A stretch of 64,000 nt of DNA from Sporodiniella umbellata (taxonomy: Eukaryota; Mucoromycota; Mucoromycetes; Mucorales; Rhizopodaceae): contig JAIXMR010000013.1 in assembly GCA_025677835.1 (NCBI GenBank), positions 248,001-312,000 on the forward strand. The letters are read 5' to 3'. Positions 24,096-35,926 of the stretch are shown piece by piece. The notes below the pieces were generated by a model, which saw only the letters and a program-made list of their open reading frames with translations, was not told the origin of the DNA and did no database searches. The first letter of the stretch is position 1. Every line of letters begins with the position of its first letter. The position numbers and the translations under genes were made by a program.

Positions 24096-25714
24096 ATGGA
24101 ATCTGCAGTTAGAAAAGGCACCCGATTGGATTACAACCCACCTAAACAAAAACATATTTCAAGTGAGACAAACGAAACCTAGCTTGATAACTGATTGTAT
24201 ACTTAGCCTTGATTAATCTCACGTTTGATAATCCTGGGAATGCGGTTTATATCGTAGACTTGTTGGAAAAAAGACTACGAGAGAATTCTTGGATCGTAAA
24301 GAGATAGAATCCAAAATAAAGATGACATTAAGTCCTGTTTTAGATCATATTCAAGGTGTTGATCATCATTCATAGTCTAATGATTCATGGCGAAGGAGAC
24401 AAGACCATGGCCTATATTGAAACCAAACCTTCGGCTCTCGATACAACCAAGCTCAGAGAAAAATCCTCGGGTAAAGAAATAAAGTGTCGATACAAGTGTG
24501 TCCTAAGCAGTGGTTGATTAGGCATCGTACATATCCAGAACATCTATTCCTATACAGCTTATTTACAACAAAAAGTAGCGGCTTTTCGACAATCGAACGT
24601 GGATTATGTCAAGGACACAGCAGGCAAAAAGGAAGGCCGATTAAGACACAAGAGTATTTCCCAAGGCCTCTTGAAAGAAACCGTTGTGCTTCAGAAACTT
24701 ATCGGCACACTTTTAAAATGCAACGTAAAGTATTCTAAATAATTCTTCACTCCCTTTTTTTTTTTTTTTTTTTTTTTTTCCCTAAACAACTCCTTTTCTG
24801 GATTAAGTTTTTGTTGGATGATGTGGATAACAATATCAGTCTGTGCGCCTATCGTTTATTAGTGGAAGATTTGCTCATCTTGTTCCAGGTGCTGAATGAG
24901 GCGATTGTGAATATTTTAGGTAACACCATCTGTGTGTAAGCCCTCCCTTTAATATTTCTTGATTAGAACATTATTTCACCATGAGTAAGCCTGACGCAAG
25001 AACCTGTCTGGAGATTTATAAAAAATTCGCAAAACAAACAGAAGATGCCATCACCTTTTTGGAAAGGGCCAAAAGACTTCAAAGAGAGCTCAATATAGCC
25101 ATTCCTGATGTGAATCATGTAAAGTAACACAACCCTTAGAAATCGACTCACATTCTATCTTTCCAAAAGGCCCCATTGTCTTTAGCCTCTGCTCTTCAAA
25201 ACTATCTGAATGAAGAAACCAAAAGTCCTGGTAAGTAGTATTCAATCATCATCTGCGTACGAGTCTAAAGACAGAGAGCATAGCCATCAAACCCTCTTTG
25301 CCTGATCACCCATCCCACCAGCCAAGAGAATGCATCGATTTCTTCTCTAGCTTAGAAAACGGGAATACAAACACCTTTTATACTCCAACCGTACCCATCC
25401 CATCATCGCCCCCGATCATGACCTCTGCCACCCTGCCTTCCTTCACAGGAAATAATCCGTTTCGGCAAACAACACATCTACCGTCGCCTGGTCTCACTAA
25501 TGCAAATCCTTTCAGAGCCAGTACGATGCCACCTCTACACACCGGATCCAACACTCACCCGATCCTTGTACAACCACCCCTTTCCAATAACCCCTTTCAT
25601 CACAGCAACAGCCAGATACCGGTCGCATCATCGCCCATTCAAATCAACTCTGGTCTTAATCCTTTTACTCACACTTCACATCAAGTATGGGGACAAAGTC
25701 ATACGCTATTCTAG
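24096..25714 (+). CDS. Clathrin-coat adaptor, AP180/CALM family (ANTH domain)
   Basis: About eight exons. The ANTH domain begins MESAVRKGTRLDYNPPKQKH, which carries the lysine-rich phosphoinositide-binding patch expected near the start. It continues through INLTFDNPGNAVYIVD, VLIIHSLMIHGEGDKT, IVHIQNIYSYTAYLQQKVA, LCAYRLLVEDLLILFQVLNEA and TMSKPDARTCLEIYKKFAKQ. The C-terminal part is unstructured and holds four NPF motifs (GNNPF, NANPF, NNPF, LNPF), the ligand for EH-domain proteins such as Ede1/Pan1. Yeast Yap1801/1802 and animal CALM recruit clathrin and sort SNAREs at the plasma membrane. Exon joins were fixed by phase, for example donor at 24164-24165 and acceptor before CCTTGATT. Spelling of the exons between 24480 and 24800 is less certain. 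Confidence 0.85.
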
Positions 25715-25847
25715 TGAACGCATTCGTTAGTTTATAACAAGCCAATGTCATAAAAAAACATATATAAAAACTTATTTATTGAAACCTAAACAAAAAATGA
25801 GTTGTCTGTGCATAAAAAGAGAACGGGCTGGGTTGATAAAGGATCTT

Positions 25848-26833
25848 TTAAGCTTTTTTCTGTACTGCCACACATTTCCAGAAATAAGAACAATCTTCTG
25901 TGTTCAGGCATTCTTGTAGTCCTTGAAGGAAATCTTCCATGGTGGTCTTTGTGTCCAAGAAAGAGATAAGGACATCCCATTGGCCTTCTGTGTTTTCCAA
26001 GTAATTCCATTTAAAGTTGCTGGCCGCAAGTGTGGTTTGTTCTAGCCTACGTGTAAGAAATAAATCACGGACAGACAGAGAGAGAGAGAGAGAGACTACT
26101 TTACTCATGTTACACTCTCTATAATCCGATTCAATCACCTCTGCATTTTTGTTTTCCAACACCAGTTTTTCTAATGCCATCGCAATACGACAATCTACCT
26201 CTTTAAATCTACATAACGCATCCACTGTTCTCTTGTCAATCATCGTCTGACCTTTTTTTTTTTTTTTTTTTTTCTATTCTATTACCTCCTTTTTGAAGAA
26301 TATCAAAATGATTGAACCGTGCTTCTTCCCACTAAGTATGTGTTTTAATCACAAGAGTTTGTAAGGAGAAAGCCTACCTTGATGTCAATTTCAGATAACT
26401 GGATCATACCGTTGGGTTTGGTGACACGCAAAAGCTCTTTGATAGCTACCGGCCATTCTTTTTCTTTCAAAACAGCCATCAGGGATCTCATATGTACAAA
26501 ATCAAATGAATTATCAGCGTAGGGAAGACCCTTGACAACGTCTCCCAGATCAAATCGGAACTGTTTCATCGTTGGTGCCTTTCTAGTAGAATCCACAATA
26601 TCACAGCCATGATAGACGCAATGAGGATAGTCTGTAATCATGTCCTTGGGTTGGTTTTTTTTTTTTTTTTTTTAATAAACATGCTATCCTACACGCTAAA
26701 TCACAAGACTTACCATCACCCATATACCTGATCCGCATCCTACATCCAATACGCAAACACCCGTTTTAAAATCAATTTGTTTTTTAATGCTAGGCAACAC
26801 GTTTCTGTCAAAAAAAAAAAAGTGAGTCTCTCT

Positions 26834-26872
<39 letters not shown>

Positions 26873-27086
26873 TACCCGCCATAAAGATCCCTAATAGCAA
26901 TATGACGCTGTTATTATAATCATTGTTATTGTTCATCTTGTTCTTTTTCTTGTATGTTAAAATTACTGCAGTCAATATCAACTCTTCATCATCAGCATCA
27001 TGCGGTAACAAATAAGCAGAATGTTCATTCGTATGATGCGTTAGATCATTCTTCTCATAAACGGAACAAGTGGTATTCATTTTCAA
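25848..27086 (-). CDS. SAM-dependent methyltransferase (class I, fungal secondary-type)
   Basis: About seven exons. The start at 27086 gives an N-terminal part ending DADDEELILTA, which joins across an intron to RHIAIRDLYGG. SAM-binding motif I is VLDVGCGSGIWVM, motif II includes HGCDIVD, and FRFDLGD and PYADNSFDFVHMRSLM follow as in the Methyltransf_23/LaeA-like group. The C-terminal part (ALCRFKEVDCRIAMALEKL) follows another intron; its acceptor was chosen at GAGAACAG because only that keeps the frame. Substrate is unknown. Two introns carry (GA/TC)n and A runs. Its stop is 133 bp from the stop of the convergent AP180 gene. Confidence 0.8.
26825..26871. repeat. (TC)n microsatellite in a methyltransferase intron
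   Basis: A nearly pure TC tract of about 45 bases with one TTTTT interruption lies at the 5' end of an intron. A second shorter (GA)n tract is at about 26079-26094 in another intron of the same gene. Confidence 0.9.
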
Positions 27087-27336
27087 TCCTATCCCCCCCC
27101 AAAAAAAAAAAAAAGAAAGAAAAAAGAAAGAGAAATCAAACTACATGAACAAGTAGTTCTGTATTACGACAATTAGAAAAAAAAGTATTAATCTTGTACA
27201 CGTTGTACAATCCACTACATTCACCTCTTATGTATCTCCCCTGGCTTCTTTTCATCTATTTTTATATATCGTAAAAACCTTAATTCTTCTTCTTTATAAA
27301 ACAACGCGATTGTCTCCAAGGCAGATGGCTGTAGAA

Positions 27337-27367
<31 letters not shown>

Positions 27368-28760
27368 GATTGACGTGGTTTATAAACCATTTCCTTTGTA
27401 AAGAAAACTCATCATAAAAAAAAAAAAGACACCTTTTCCTTCTCAATAGTCATTCAGACAGTTTAAACTTTCATAGTCGCTCTATTCCTTCTTGTGTATT
27501 CAAGATCACGTAGTAAACATAATCATAATAGATTAGTCATCAAATCATGAATTTCAAAAAAAAAAAAAAAAGATTAAAAAATGGCTTGTAACCATCACTA
27601 GCAGACGTTTCAAAACACAGAAAAATAAAGAGTGACAAACAGTTGAGATACACTCTTTTTTTTTTTTTTTTTTTTGGCTTCACCGAACCTTGAACCTGGT
27701 CTAGAATCGCGTGGGCGTATCTTTGAAACAGCCTTCCGTTTTTGTAATAAAGTAGTCAATATTGACTTGCTAGTCTATTTCTTTCTATGAGTTGGTTTTC
27801 TATTGATTGAAATATACAGTTTGTAATTGTGTTACAAACTAAAGAATCGTTTCAGTTTTAGTGTGATTTCATCATCGTTTGCAGTCAGGACTCTCTTGAC
27901 AAGGAATCCGTTTGGATCTCAAGCTTGATATTTGTCCATCTAGCTTATTGTCATACGCCTGTATTGAGTTGGATGAGATTCGTCCCCACTTTTTTTTTTC
28001 AAGAGGACGTGTCAAATTAAATTGAACTACCTTAAAGCACACCAAAAAAAAAAAAAAAAAGCTCGTGCACAGTTAATGTCTAGCACACCTATGAGAGTCA
28101 TTTACATACTCTACATTCTAAACTCACTTTTAATAATCTCGTGATTTCGTAATACACACCCAACGTTTAATATATAAAAATATCGTATTTTCCTTTTAAA
28201 AATGCCATTAGACTTGCAGTTGGATCGTTTTTGTCAATTGTCAAGAGTAGCTCAAATGAGGGATGGTCTGTTCACAGATAGTTTCAAAAGCTCATTTCAT
28301 TGATCGTCTAAAAACGATACTGACTTTACTGGCACCTCAAAAAAAAAAAAAGTGGATGCTCTGTGCTTTGATTTTGATCCATACTTTTAAAAGGCCTTTA
28401 ATCTTTGCCCCTTCTTTTTACCCCACCAATTGATTCTACAACATTTCAGAGTTGGATCAGCTCTGGAAATCCTATCAAACACTTTTATATCTTCATCAAG
28501 CTCAAGTTTTTTGATAGCCGCTTTTCCAGGTATCGAAAAAAAAAAGAAAAAAAAAAAGTGACACTTATTTTTTGGTTGCGGACATTTAATTTCTCGTAAC
28601 AAAATTTACCGCATTCAGTGCATCAGTCATGGAGAGGCCTAAGCCACATTGTCGCCACAGAAAATAAATCAGTGTGCTGATGTGCCTAAATTGACGTCTT
28701 GATTTTCCTTTTTTTTATTATATAATTTTTTTTTTTTTTTTTTTTTTTTCGAGATAAAAT
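27087..28760. other. Intergenic region with a weak minus-strand gene candidate
   Basis: Homopolymer runs occur at about 27342-27367, 27417-27427, 27557-27571, 27657-27675 and 28042-28059. Apart from the candidate at 28167-28630, one minus-strand frame at about 27930-27845 reads DPNGFLVKRVLTANDDEI and stops; I could not link it to a gene. The T run at about 28729-28749 precedes the Pescadillo start. Confidence 0.4.
28167..28630 (-). CDS. Possible small gene, unrecognised (thioredoxin-fold-like?)
   Basis: On the minus strand an ATG at 28630 starts a very short exon (MTDALNA) followed by a good donor. A 45-codon exon (AAIKKLELDEDIKVFDRIS) follows, and an in-phase intron leads to a last exon (DHPSFELLLTIDKNDPTAS) with a stop at 28167-28169. 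The DP-T pattern after an acidic/HP segment recalls the second half of a thioredoxin fold, but no CxxC exon is visible. Exon 1 joins in phase only if the acceptor before TGTCAC is used, which reads through a T run. The plus strand also has open frames here (ATG at 28202). I do not recognise a family; treat as a candidate. Confidence 0.3.
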
Positions 28761-28901
28761 ATGGGAAAGCTTATTAAAAAGGGAACCAAGGGAGCTGCCT
28801 CCAACTTTATTACAAGACAACAAGCTTTGAATAAGCTTCAAATCTCACTTGCAGATTTTAGGTAAAAAGATCTCAAAGATCTAAATGGATCTACTCGATC
28901 T

Positions 28902-28934
<33 letters not shown>

Positions 28935-30349
28935 CTTTACACAAAAAAAGACGTCTCTGTATCTTGAAAGGGATTTATCCTCGTGAACCCAAAAACAAGA
29001 AGAAAGCCAACAAAGGCAGCACTGCACCTGCTACTTTTTACTATGTCAAAGACATCAAATATCTTTTACACGAACCTCTTTTGGAAAAGTTCCGTGAACA
29101 CAAGGCTTTTACTAAGCGTTTAAACAAAGTGCTCTATAAAGGACAGTTTGCCGCTGCCAAATCACTCGAAGAAAACAACAAACCGGTGTATAACCTTGAC
29201 CATATTGTCAAGGAGCGATATCCTTCATTTATTGATGCCTTGCGCGATTTAGATGATGCTCTCTCGATGCTCTTTTTGTTTGCTATGCTTCCTGCAGACA
29301 ACAAGATCAAGGGCGATAGTGTTGCCGAATGTCAAAAGTTGATTGCTGAATTCCAAGGTTATGTTGTACGATCAAAGAGTCTTCGCCGTGCTTTCTTCTC
29401 TATCAAAGGTATCTATTACCAAGCTGAAATCAAAGGACAGACCATTACCTGGGTGGTGCCTTACCAATTCTCTCAAAATATTCCTACCGATGTTGATTTC
29501 CGTGTGATGTTGACTTTCTTGGAATTTTATCGTACTTTGGTTGGCTTTGTTAACTTCAAACTGTATAACGAATTGAACATGACATATCCCCCCAAGCTGG
29601 ACGAGACAGGTGGATTCAATTTGGACGAATACATGCCCAAGGGTAACAAGAAGGAGGAAGAGGAAGACGAAACAGAAATGGATAAATTCGAAGCTCAAGA
29701 TGGGGAGGATGATACTTTACAGCAAATCCAGGCTGCTTCACATGAAGCGGCTGAACTCAGCCGTTTGTTTGAGGGGCAAAAGTTCTTTTTATCTCGTGAA
29801 ACACCTCGCTACGCATTAGAATTCATGATTAGATCTTGTGGAGGAACAGTCAGCTGGGACCCTTCAGTAGGTGTGAATGCACCTTTCCCTGAATCGGACG
29901 AGTCTATTCAATACCAAATCACCGATCGTCCTTCAGTACGCAACCGTATTCTCTCTCGCAAATACGTACAACCACAATGGGTAGCAGATTGCATCAATGC
30001 TAAAAAAATTGTAAAGCCCAGTCTGTATGAACCTGGTGCTGATCTACCTGCCCATCTGTCTCCCTTCGTAGAAGCTAGAGCGGGTGATTACGTTCCTAAA
30101 GCTGGTATCGAAAGTGATGAAGAAGAGGTACAGGAAGAAGAGGAGGAAGAAGAAAAGAAGCCCAAGAAACGCACCGCTGCTGAAGTGGAACAAGAAGAAA
30201 TAAAGGAAATGTCTACTGTCATGATGACAAACAAGCAAAAGAAACTCTACTCAAAGATGAAGTACGGTATTCAACAAAAAGAAAATGAAGCTACCAAATT
30301 GGAAGAAAAGAAGAAAGCTATCAACAAGGCCAAAAAGGCTAAAAAATAA
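28761..30349 (+). CDS. NOP7: Pescadillo/Nop7, 60S ribosome assembly factor
   Basis: Two exons (28761-28861 and 28951-30349) give 499 residues. The N-terminus [20 protein letters not shown] and the join [17 protein letters not shown] are classic Pescadillo. The conserved Pescadillo_N region continues to about residue 280 (for example WVVPYQFSQ and [14 protein letters not shown]). An acidic stretch leads to a BRCT domain (about 300-390; [28 protein letters not shown]). The C-terminus is a lysine/glutamate-rich coiled coil. Nop7 works with Erb1 and Ytm1 (the PeBoW complex) in the nucleolus for pre-27S rRNA processing. The intron contains a T run of about 30 bases. A T run also lies just upstream of the ATG. 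Confidence 0.95.
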
Positions 30350-30548
30350 ATTATTAAAGTACATTATTATCAAAAAAAAAAAAAAAAAAAAAAATAAATA
30401 AAAATAAAAAATAAAAAAAAAAGTACGCTTCTGAATCAGTTATCCAAGTGTCTTATTTTTGGCACAACATGTAAAGTGTGTATGCTTGAGTTTGAAAAAG
30501 AACTGACATTTTTTTTTTTTTTTTTTTTTTTACTCTTTCGCTTTGACA

Positions 30549-31019
30549 ATGACTGATGCTTATGGAACACCCTATACTAATGATCCCAAAGATCTAATGT
30601 ACATGGAATTGTGTATAGAGGAAGCCAAAAAGTCTATACCTGCGCCTGCTGCTTATTGCGTAGGCGCAGTTCTTGTTCACGAAGAACGTATTTTGAGCAA
30701 AGGCTACTCTCGTGAATTACCAGGGAACACTCACGCAGAGGAGTGTGCATTGTCAAAAATAAAAGGCGACGTTTCACAGGCTATAATGTATACAACCATG
30801 GAGCCTTGCTCACAAAGGCTTTCAGGAAACAAGCCTTGTTTGGAACGTATAATTGAAGCTAAAATAAAACGTGTGGTTCTTGGTGTTCGTGAACCGCCTA
30901 ACCTGGTGAATTGCGAAGGAATCAAACTCTTGGAAAAACATGGAGTTGAGGTTGCAATTGTACCAGGAGTACAGGACAAGTGCCTCGAACCCAATCAGCA
31001 CATTCTGTCAAAAAAATAA
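30549..31019 (+). CDS. DRAP-type pyrimidine deaminase of riboflavin synthesis (Rib2 deaminase domain)
   Basis: A single exon of 156 residues. The CDA-fold zinc site is complete: HAEECAL (His and catalytic Glu) and TTMEPCSQRLSGNKPC (two Cys). The start TPYTNDPKDLMYMELCIEEA and the PGVQDKCLE tail resemble the deaminase half of yeast Rib2, which deaminates 2,5-diamino-6-ribitylamino-4-pyrimidinone 5'-phosphate. In many fungi this domain is fused behind an RluA pseudouridine synthase; here it stands alone. A generic cytidine/dCMP-type deaminase is the alternative. The start at 30549 is chosen over the non-ATG upstream frame; a T run lies about 20 bp before it. Its stop is 20 bp from the stop of convergent ATG9. 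Confidence 0.8.
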   Translation: MTDAYGTPYTNDPKDLMYMELCIEEAKKSIPAPAAYCVGAVLVHEERILSKGYSRELPGNTHAEECALSKIKGDVSQAIMYTTMEPCSQRLSGNKPCLERIIEAKIKRVVLGVREPPNLVNCEGIKLLEKHGVEVAIVPGVQDKCLEPNQHILSKK

Positions 31020-31039
31020 AGATATTTTATTTTAATCTT

Positions 31040-31973
31040 TTATACATTAGGATTGTTGTTGTAGTCGTAAAATTGGTTCAGTATTCCAACCACATTTTTT
31101 TTCACCACCTCTCCTCTTTCGTTAAATTCTTCCTCCTCATCTTCTTCAGCTATCGTAGGACGCCTCCAAGTATGCGTTTCCTGTTCAAAAGAGTCGCCCA
31201 GACTACTGGGAACAGCAGGGATACCGTACTTGTTCAACCGAATAGGCTCTTCGTTTGGTGGCGAGTCTTTTCTTTTTTCGTTTTTAAATCTTTCAAGTCT
31301 TGAAAGATAAAGAGACCCTGCAAGGTCAGCAGGTTCCCAATGAGGATGGTTTGTCTATAAAGCTAGTTTAGTCAAGCTGCCTATAAACGTTGTCTATGGT
31401 TTTTACTTTGAAGTTGACAAGACTTTTTTCCATCTTTCCCTCTTTGCTCATGTAATACTCGTCATCCGCAGTGACTCCTTGAACGCCGTACTTTGGATTT
31501 CCGTGTCTTTCGAAATCGAACTTTGCAAAACTACAAACATACCCTAAACCATTTTCGTGTACTGTGAATTCTCTGATAAAGTCAACGATTTGATCGGCGC
31601 TTTTTGGCAAAGAAAAGCACAGTACTAGAGGGGCAAAAAATACGCTAAGCAACTCTTGAAGGAATAAACCAACTTTGTAATCAAACAGGAGACAAAACTC
31701 CCCTCGAACTTGGTCCGTATGCAGCTTGTGTTTCCATTCAGTAGGCAAGTAGTGGGTATGTTCAATGACCTGTTTCAAAAGAGCCTCGGGTTCAAACACT
31801 TGATTTTCATCAGGTATCATACCACGCGTGATAGCAAAGAGGGTACCTGTGATACCTAGATAAAAAAGAACTGTACTGTTTGGCGTGATCTCAAAGTTTA
31901 CTAAGGCTTCCGAATCAAATAATGTGAAGAGAGCCAGTACTCCTGCAAACGATCCTGCTACGAACGATACAAA

Positions 31974-32004
<31 letters not shown>

Positions 32005-33434
32005 CATTAGTACAACATAAAAAAATCCCGAGAAAATCTACCTTGCCATAAGTATAGTCTTTTCTTTTGGAAATTGATTTACATATCGATTGGCAAACTC
32101 ATAGCTTTGACTGATACGAGTACGAAATAAATGAGGGAGTTCGTTGAACTCTCGAAATTCCCATTTGGCAATTGGGGAATATGTCCGGGAGCCAATCTGA
32201 CCTGGATCTTTATGGTATTCCTGATGTTTATGTAACAAAGTCAATGATTTATCTACAGCTTCATGCCTTACCTCAAAATATTTAAAAAAGAAGAATAGCA
32301 AGAGATAAACAAATATAAAGGGTGCCAGAATACAATTGAGCAAGCCCATGAATACAAATCTTCTTTTTAGTCTAATACAACTTTAGATTTTTGTGTTTAC
32401 ATGCCTTTTTTTTTTTTTCTTTTTTTCTATACCCTGCTACTAAAATAGGCTTATTTTTTTCTTTCAAAAACCTTTTTCTTACTTGCCCTCTTTTGTCGAA
32501 AACAAAATCAAACAAGCAAAAAGACAGATTCCATTCGATATCTTTTGTGAACAGTTTCCTGTCCTTTAGGTAAGGTAGAGGGATCATCAAATTGAGCTTG
32601 TCCTTATTTAAAAGCGCAATCAGGTAGTTTTCTTTACGCATAATTCTATTTGCAACATCGTACTCTGTTAATCGGAAGGATGATTGCTCAGAAGTATTGG
32701 GGTTGTTTTCTCGAATTTCAATTATACGCTCCAATACTGTTTGCCAAGATACAGTCTGCATATCTTCCTATTAACTACATATTAAGTACCTAGATTTACA
32801 GGTGGAAATCCCTATTTACGTCAGGTATATTTAACAGGTATATATAAAAGTTGTGCATTTCTCGCAATGCTGGTATATCAGTTACAAATCGAGCTACTTG
32901 CCATCCCCACCATAATACAAACATAGTCAGATAAAAAGATTTCGTTGTAGAAAGCTTAGATAAACACTGGGGAACAAGTACTTCGTTCAGTGAGTGGTGA
33001 GTAGGAATTTCAGAGTAATTCACACACCCAATTAAAAGAGTTGAAAATACAATCATAAAAACAAGTGTCCTACAAGAAAGGCTAATATCAGCAAAGTGTC
33101 TGAGCCATGTAAAGATATTTACATACAGCAGGTTAAGTAATCTAGCTAACAGTATGCAATAAATTCCCTTTCCTTGGTAGTATTCATACACTCGTTGGAA
33201 AAAGTAATCCATGTTCTCTACATTAGCCCACCTCCACATGGTTCTATCAATTGTAGAGACATGTTCTCTTGTCGAATGTGCTGTATTATTAACTGTTGGT
33301 CTTTCAAGAATGAGAGAGGCAGGAGCCTCTAAGTCTTCGTCTTCTTCAGAAGAGTACTGTTGCTTTACTTGGTTCAAGTTGAACTCTTCTTCGTCTTCGT
33401 CAGAATAATTCCGTAGCAATCTTGAACTGGACAT
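31040..33434 (-). CDS. ATG9: Autophagy-related protein 9 (Atg9), phospholipid scramblase
   Basis: Five exons encode about 695 residues. The acidic N-terminal tail is followed by [20 protein letters not shown], the family start of the membrane core. Exon 2 begins [15 protein letters not shown], and the core continues through [32 protein letters not shown], the [18 protein letters not shown] segment, and the [15 protein letters not shown] to [18 protein letters not shown] junction. That junction is best made with the donor GTAAAAACC (52-bp intron) rather than the frame end at 31368. Atg9 is the trimeric lipid scramblase on vesicles that seed autophagosomes. The protein is shorter than yeast Atg9 because both tails are short. 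Two introns have A runs on the sense strand. ATG27, whose product sorts Atg9, lies about 10 kb away. Confidence 0.93.
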
Positions 33435-33590
33435 TGTCTAAGAATAAAAACGAAAAAAAAAAAAAAAAAGATAAATGATATAAACAAAAGAAAATCGGAC
33501 TATAAATGTTTGGCATGAAAAAGAATCCACAGCTGACCCGACTGTCACGGCAATGGATGATACAGCCAAATAAACTAGACTGAACTGATA

Positions 33591-33620
33591 CAGTGCTTTC
33601 CGTGTGAGATCAAGTTGTCT
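33591..33620 (+). repeat. Candidate terminal inverted repeat of a Tc1-like element
   Basis: The sequence TA-CAGTGCTTTCCGTGTGAGAT begins with the TA dinucleotide and CAGTG start common to Tc1/pogo ends. It lies 140 bp beyond the stop of the transposase relic, where a left end would be expected. No matching right end was found within a few kilobases. Confidence 0.35.
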
Positions 33621-33732
33621 AGATGTTTGAAGTTGATTTTACCGGCTTTTTGAGAATAAATTAGCCGTTTTTTTTTTTTGTTTTCTTGTTTTTTCTTTTT
33701 ACAGTAAGTTGACTAGTTTCTGGTCAAATCAA

Positions 33733-33912
33733 TTACAATGGTTCTCTATTTAGGCATTTAGGAAAACAGTCAATATAATTCCAAATGAAGTTTTGCAAAT
33801 ATTCTACTTCCTTTAACTTACTTCTTTTGACTTTATCCTTCAAAGCTTTCCAAACTTGCTCAATAAGGCTGAGCTCAGAAGAATAAGAAGGAAGGAGTAC
33901 AGGTATATGTCT
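33733..33912 (-). pseudogene. Tc1/mariner (IS630-like) transposase C-terminal relic
   Basis: The minus-strand frame reads PVLLPSYSSELSLIEQVWKA and continues KDKVKRSKLKEVEYLQNF before a stop at 33733-33735. This is the end of the DDE endonuclease domain: the LPxYSxELxxIEQVWxxLK motif contains the third catalytic acidic residue (Glu of IEQ). Only about 59 residues remain; nothing upstream keeps the frame, so this is a fragment of an old transposon copy. Confidence 0.75.
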
Positions 33913-35926
33913 GCCAAATCAAACGAAAAAAAAAATTCCTCTAACCTCAAGAAACTTGCTGTTATGTAAGGAAATAATGAACAATTAATTTTCAAATAAA
34001 AGTAAGATAGTTTGTGGAGATATAGCCCAATGAATTTTAAAAAAAACTAGCTCTAGTCCGCTAAACATGCACAAAAAAAGTAGTCAAAGAAATTTACCAT
34101 CAACAATAGAACAAGATGTATGTTTGTATATTGTAGCTATCAATTAAGCGAAATAATATCAGCTCTTCAACAAATGAAATATGAACCACCTGTCCATATA
34201 CTCAGAGATGAAAAAGCATTGTAAAGTAACAGAGAGTTTTATAAATGACAAACAAGAACACTCAAACTGACAATTACATTAAAAAAAGGGCTCTTTCAAA
34301 AGCGACAGAACTTTGATTCGTTTTTCTTTGAAATGTCTAGACTATCCGTTAAATAAACTGTCAGTTTCTATGAATATCTTGCAAAACTTACACCCTAAGA
34401 AGGGTACCGAGTGAAATAAGAAACTAGTGTAATAACCATCATTTAGCTGTTTTTTTTTTTTTTTTTAAAAAAAAAGATCTTAAATACATAAAGGTGTGTA
34501 CAACAGTAAGATACACTCCTACTACTTTTTAATAGCTATTGTTAAATCAGCTAAAGTAAATATATAGATACAAAAACAAAACTAATTACAGGATAGTTTT
34601 TATTGCGATAACTAGAGTATGATAGCGGTCATTACACAGGTAGTTCTATTGGATGTGGTTCCTACGATACGACAAAAACAAAGGAGAAATCATATCAAAG
34701 TGTCTGGAGTTGTATTGCAGTTTACCATTAACAGTATTTGGTTGTATTGAAATATTGTCCATGAGAAATGTTTTAAGTTCAAGGCGAGACTCTAAAATCA
34801 AATGATATTTTATTTAGTAATCACTGGGGTCCTTTTATATGTTTTTTTTTAAGACCAAGTCATGAAGCTGACTTAGAGCGCGGTAAGTTTTTATATCCCT
34901 TAATACAGTCTGTGTCTACAGACTAAAAAGAACCACGATTGACTTTACAAGTATCTATATCACCATTTGTGCCCAAGTAAGTGCTTTAAAAAAGGATGAC
35001 TTACCCAATGGTTAACATTACAAACGATATGAAAAAAAAGTGCAGTTAAGATTATTTAAGTAGACTTTTACAAGACTCCCACTGCATATGTTTTTAAAAC
35101 AAACAAAGTCTTGAGTGATTCAATATATGTCAATTCATTAGATGACAATCCCAAACGGCCTTCATTAATGCAGGTCAATGAGCCAGACGAAGGCGAACAA
35201 GAACAAGCTGAAAAAAAAACAAAATGAGAATTGTACTAAAATTATCTAACACAAAATATTTATCGCTCAATGTTTGTATGTACAGGTATTTGTGAATAGC
35301 TTATAGAGTCACAAGATAGATGAAAACCCTTATAATCCTATTGCTTGTATCGTCAAAGACACACATAATTTTGCTCAATTACTATTACAAGAGGTGTCAG
35401 ACACCAGGAGAGCAAATGAAGTCAGTAATACCGATTTAGGTTCTGGAAGCTAGCTGTTTCTTCCACCATTAACTCCATGTATCCTATTTTCAAAAACCGA
35501 CACTCTAAACTGTTTACTGAGCAACAGCTGAACATAATGAAGGATTGTATAAATGACCAAAAGAAAACATCTCAAATTATTGCGTTATTCGAATCAATTG
35601 ATTAATTGTTCGATTTGCTGCTACTCTGCCAATTTGAGTAAATGAAAACCCAAAGTAAATGAGTTTACATCTTATTAGCAATTTCATATACTCATTTAAC
35701 CCTAACGCCAATGCAGTTATTGATTTTATTTATTAAAAGAAATACAAAAAAAAAAAATTAGAGCTCTGAGCAATACAAACTGTCGAGGCTTATCTGGTTA
35801 GTGTCAGTAAAATTTATTTTGATGCAAGTATAAAAGGTTGACTTTACACAACCAGGTATATTGCATTTTTTAGAATAACCAAGTGTACCAAATGCAACAT
35901 AAGCATTTTCCTCATCAAGCCTTGAA

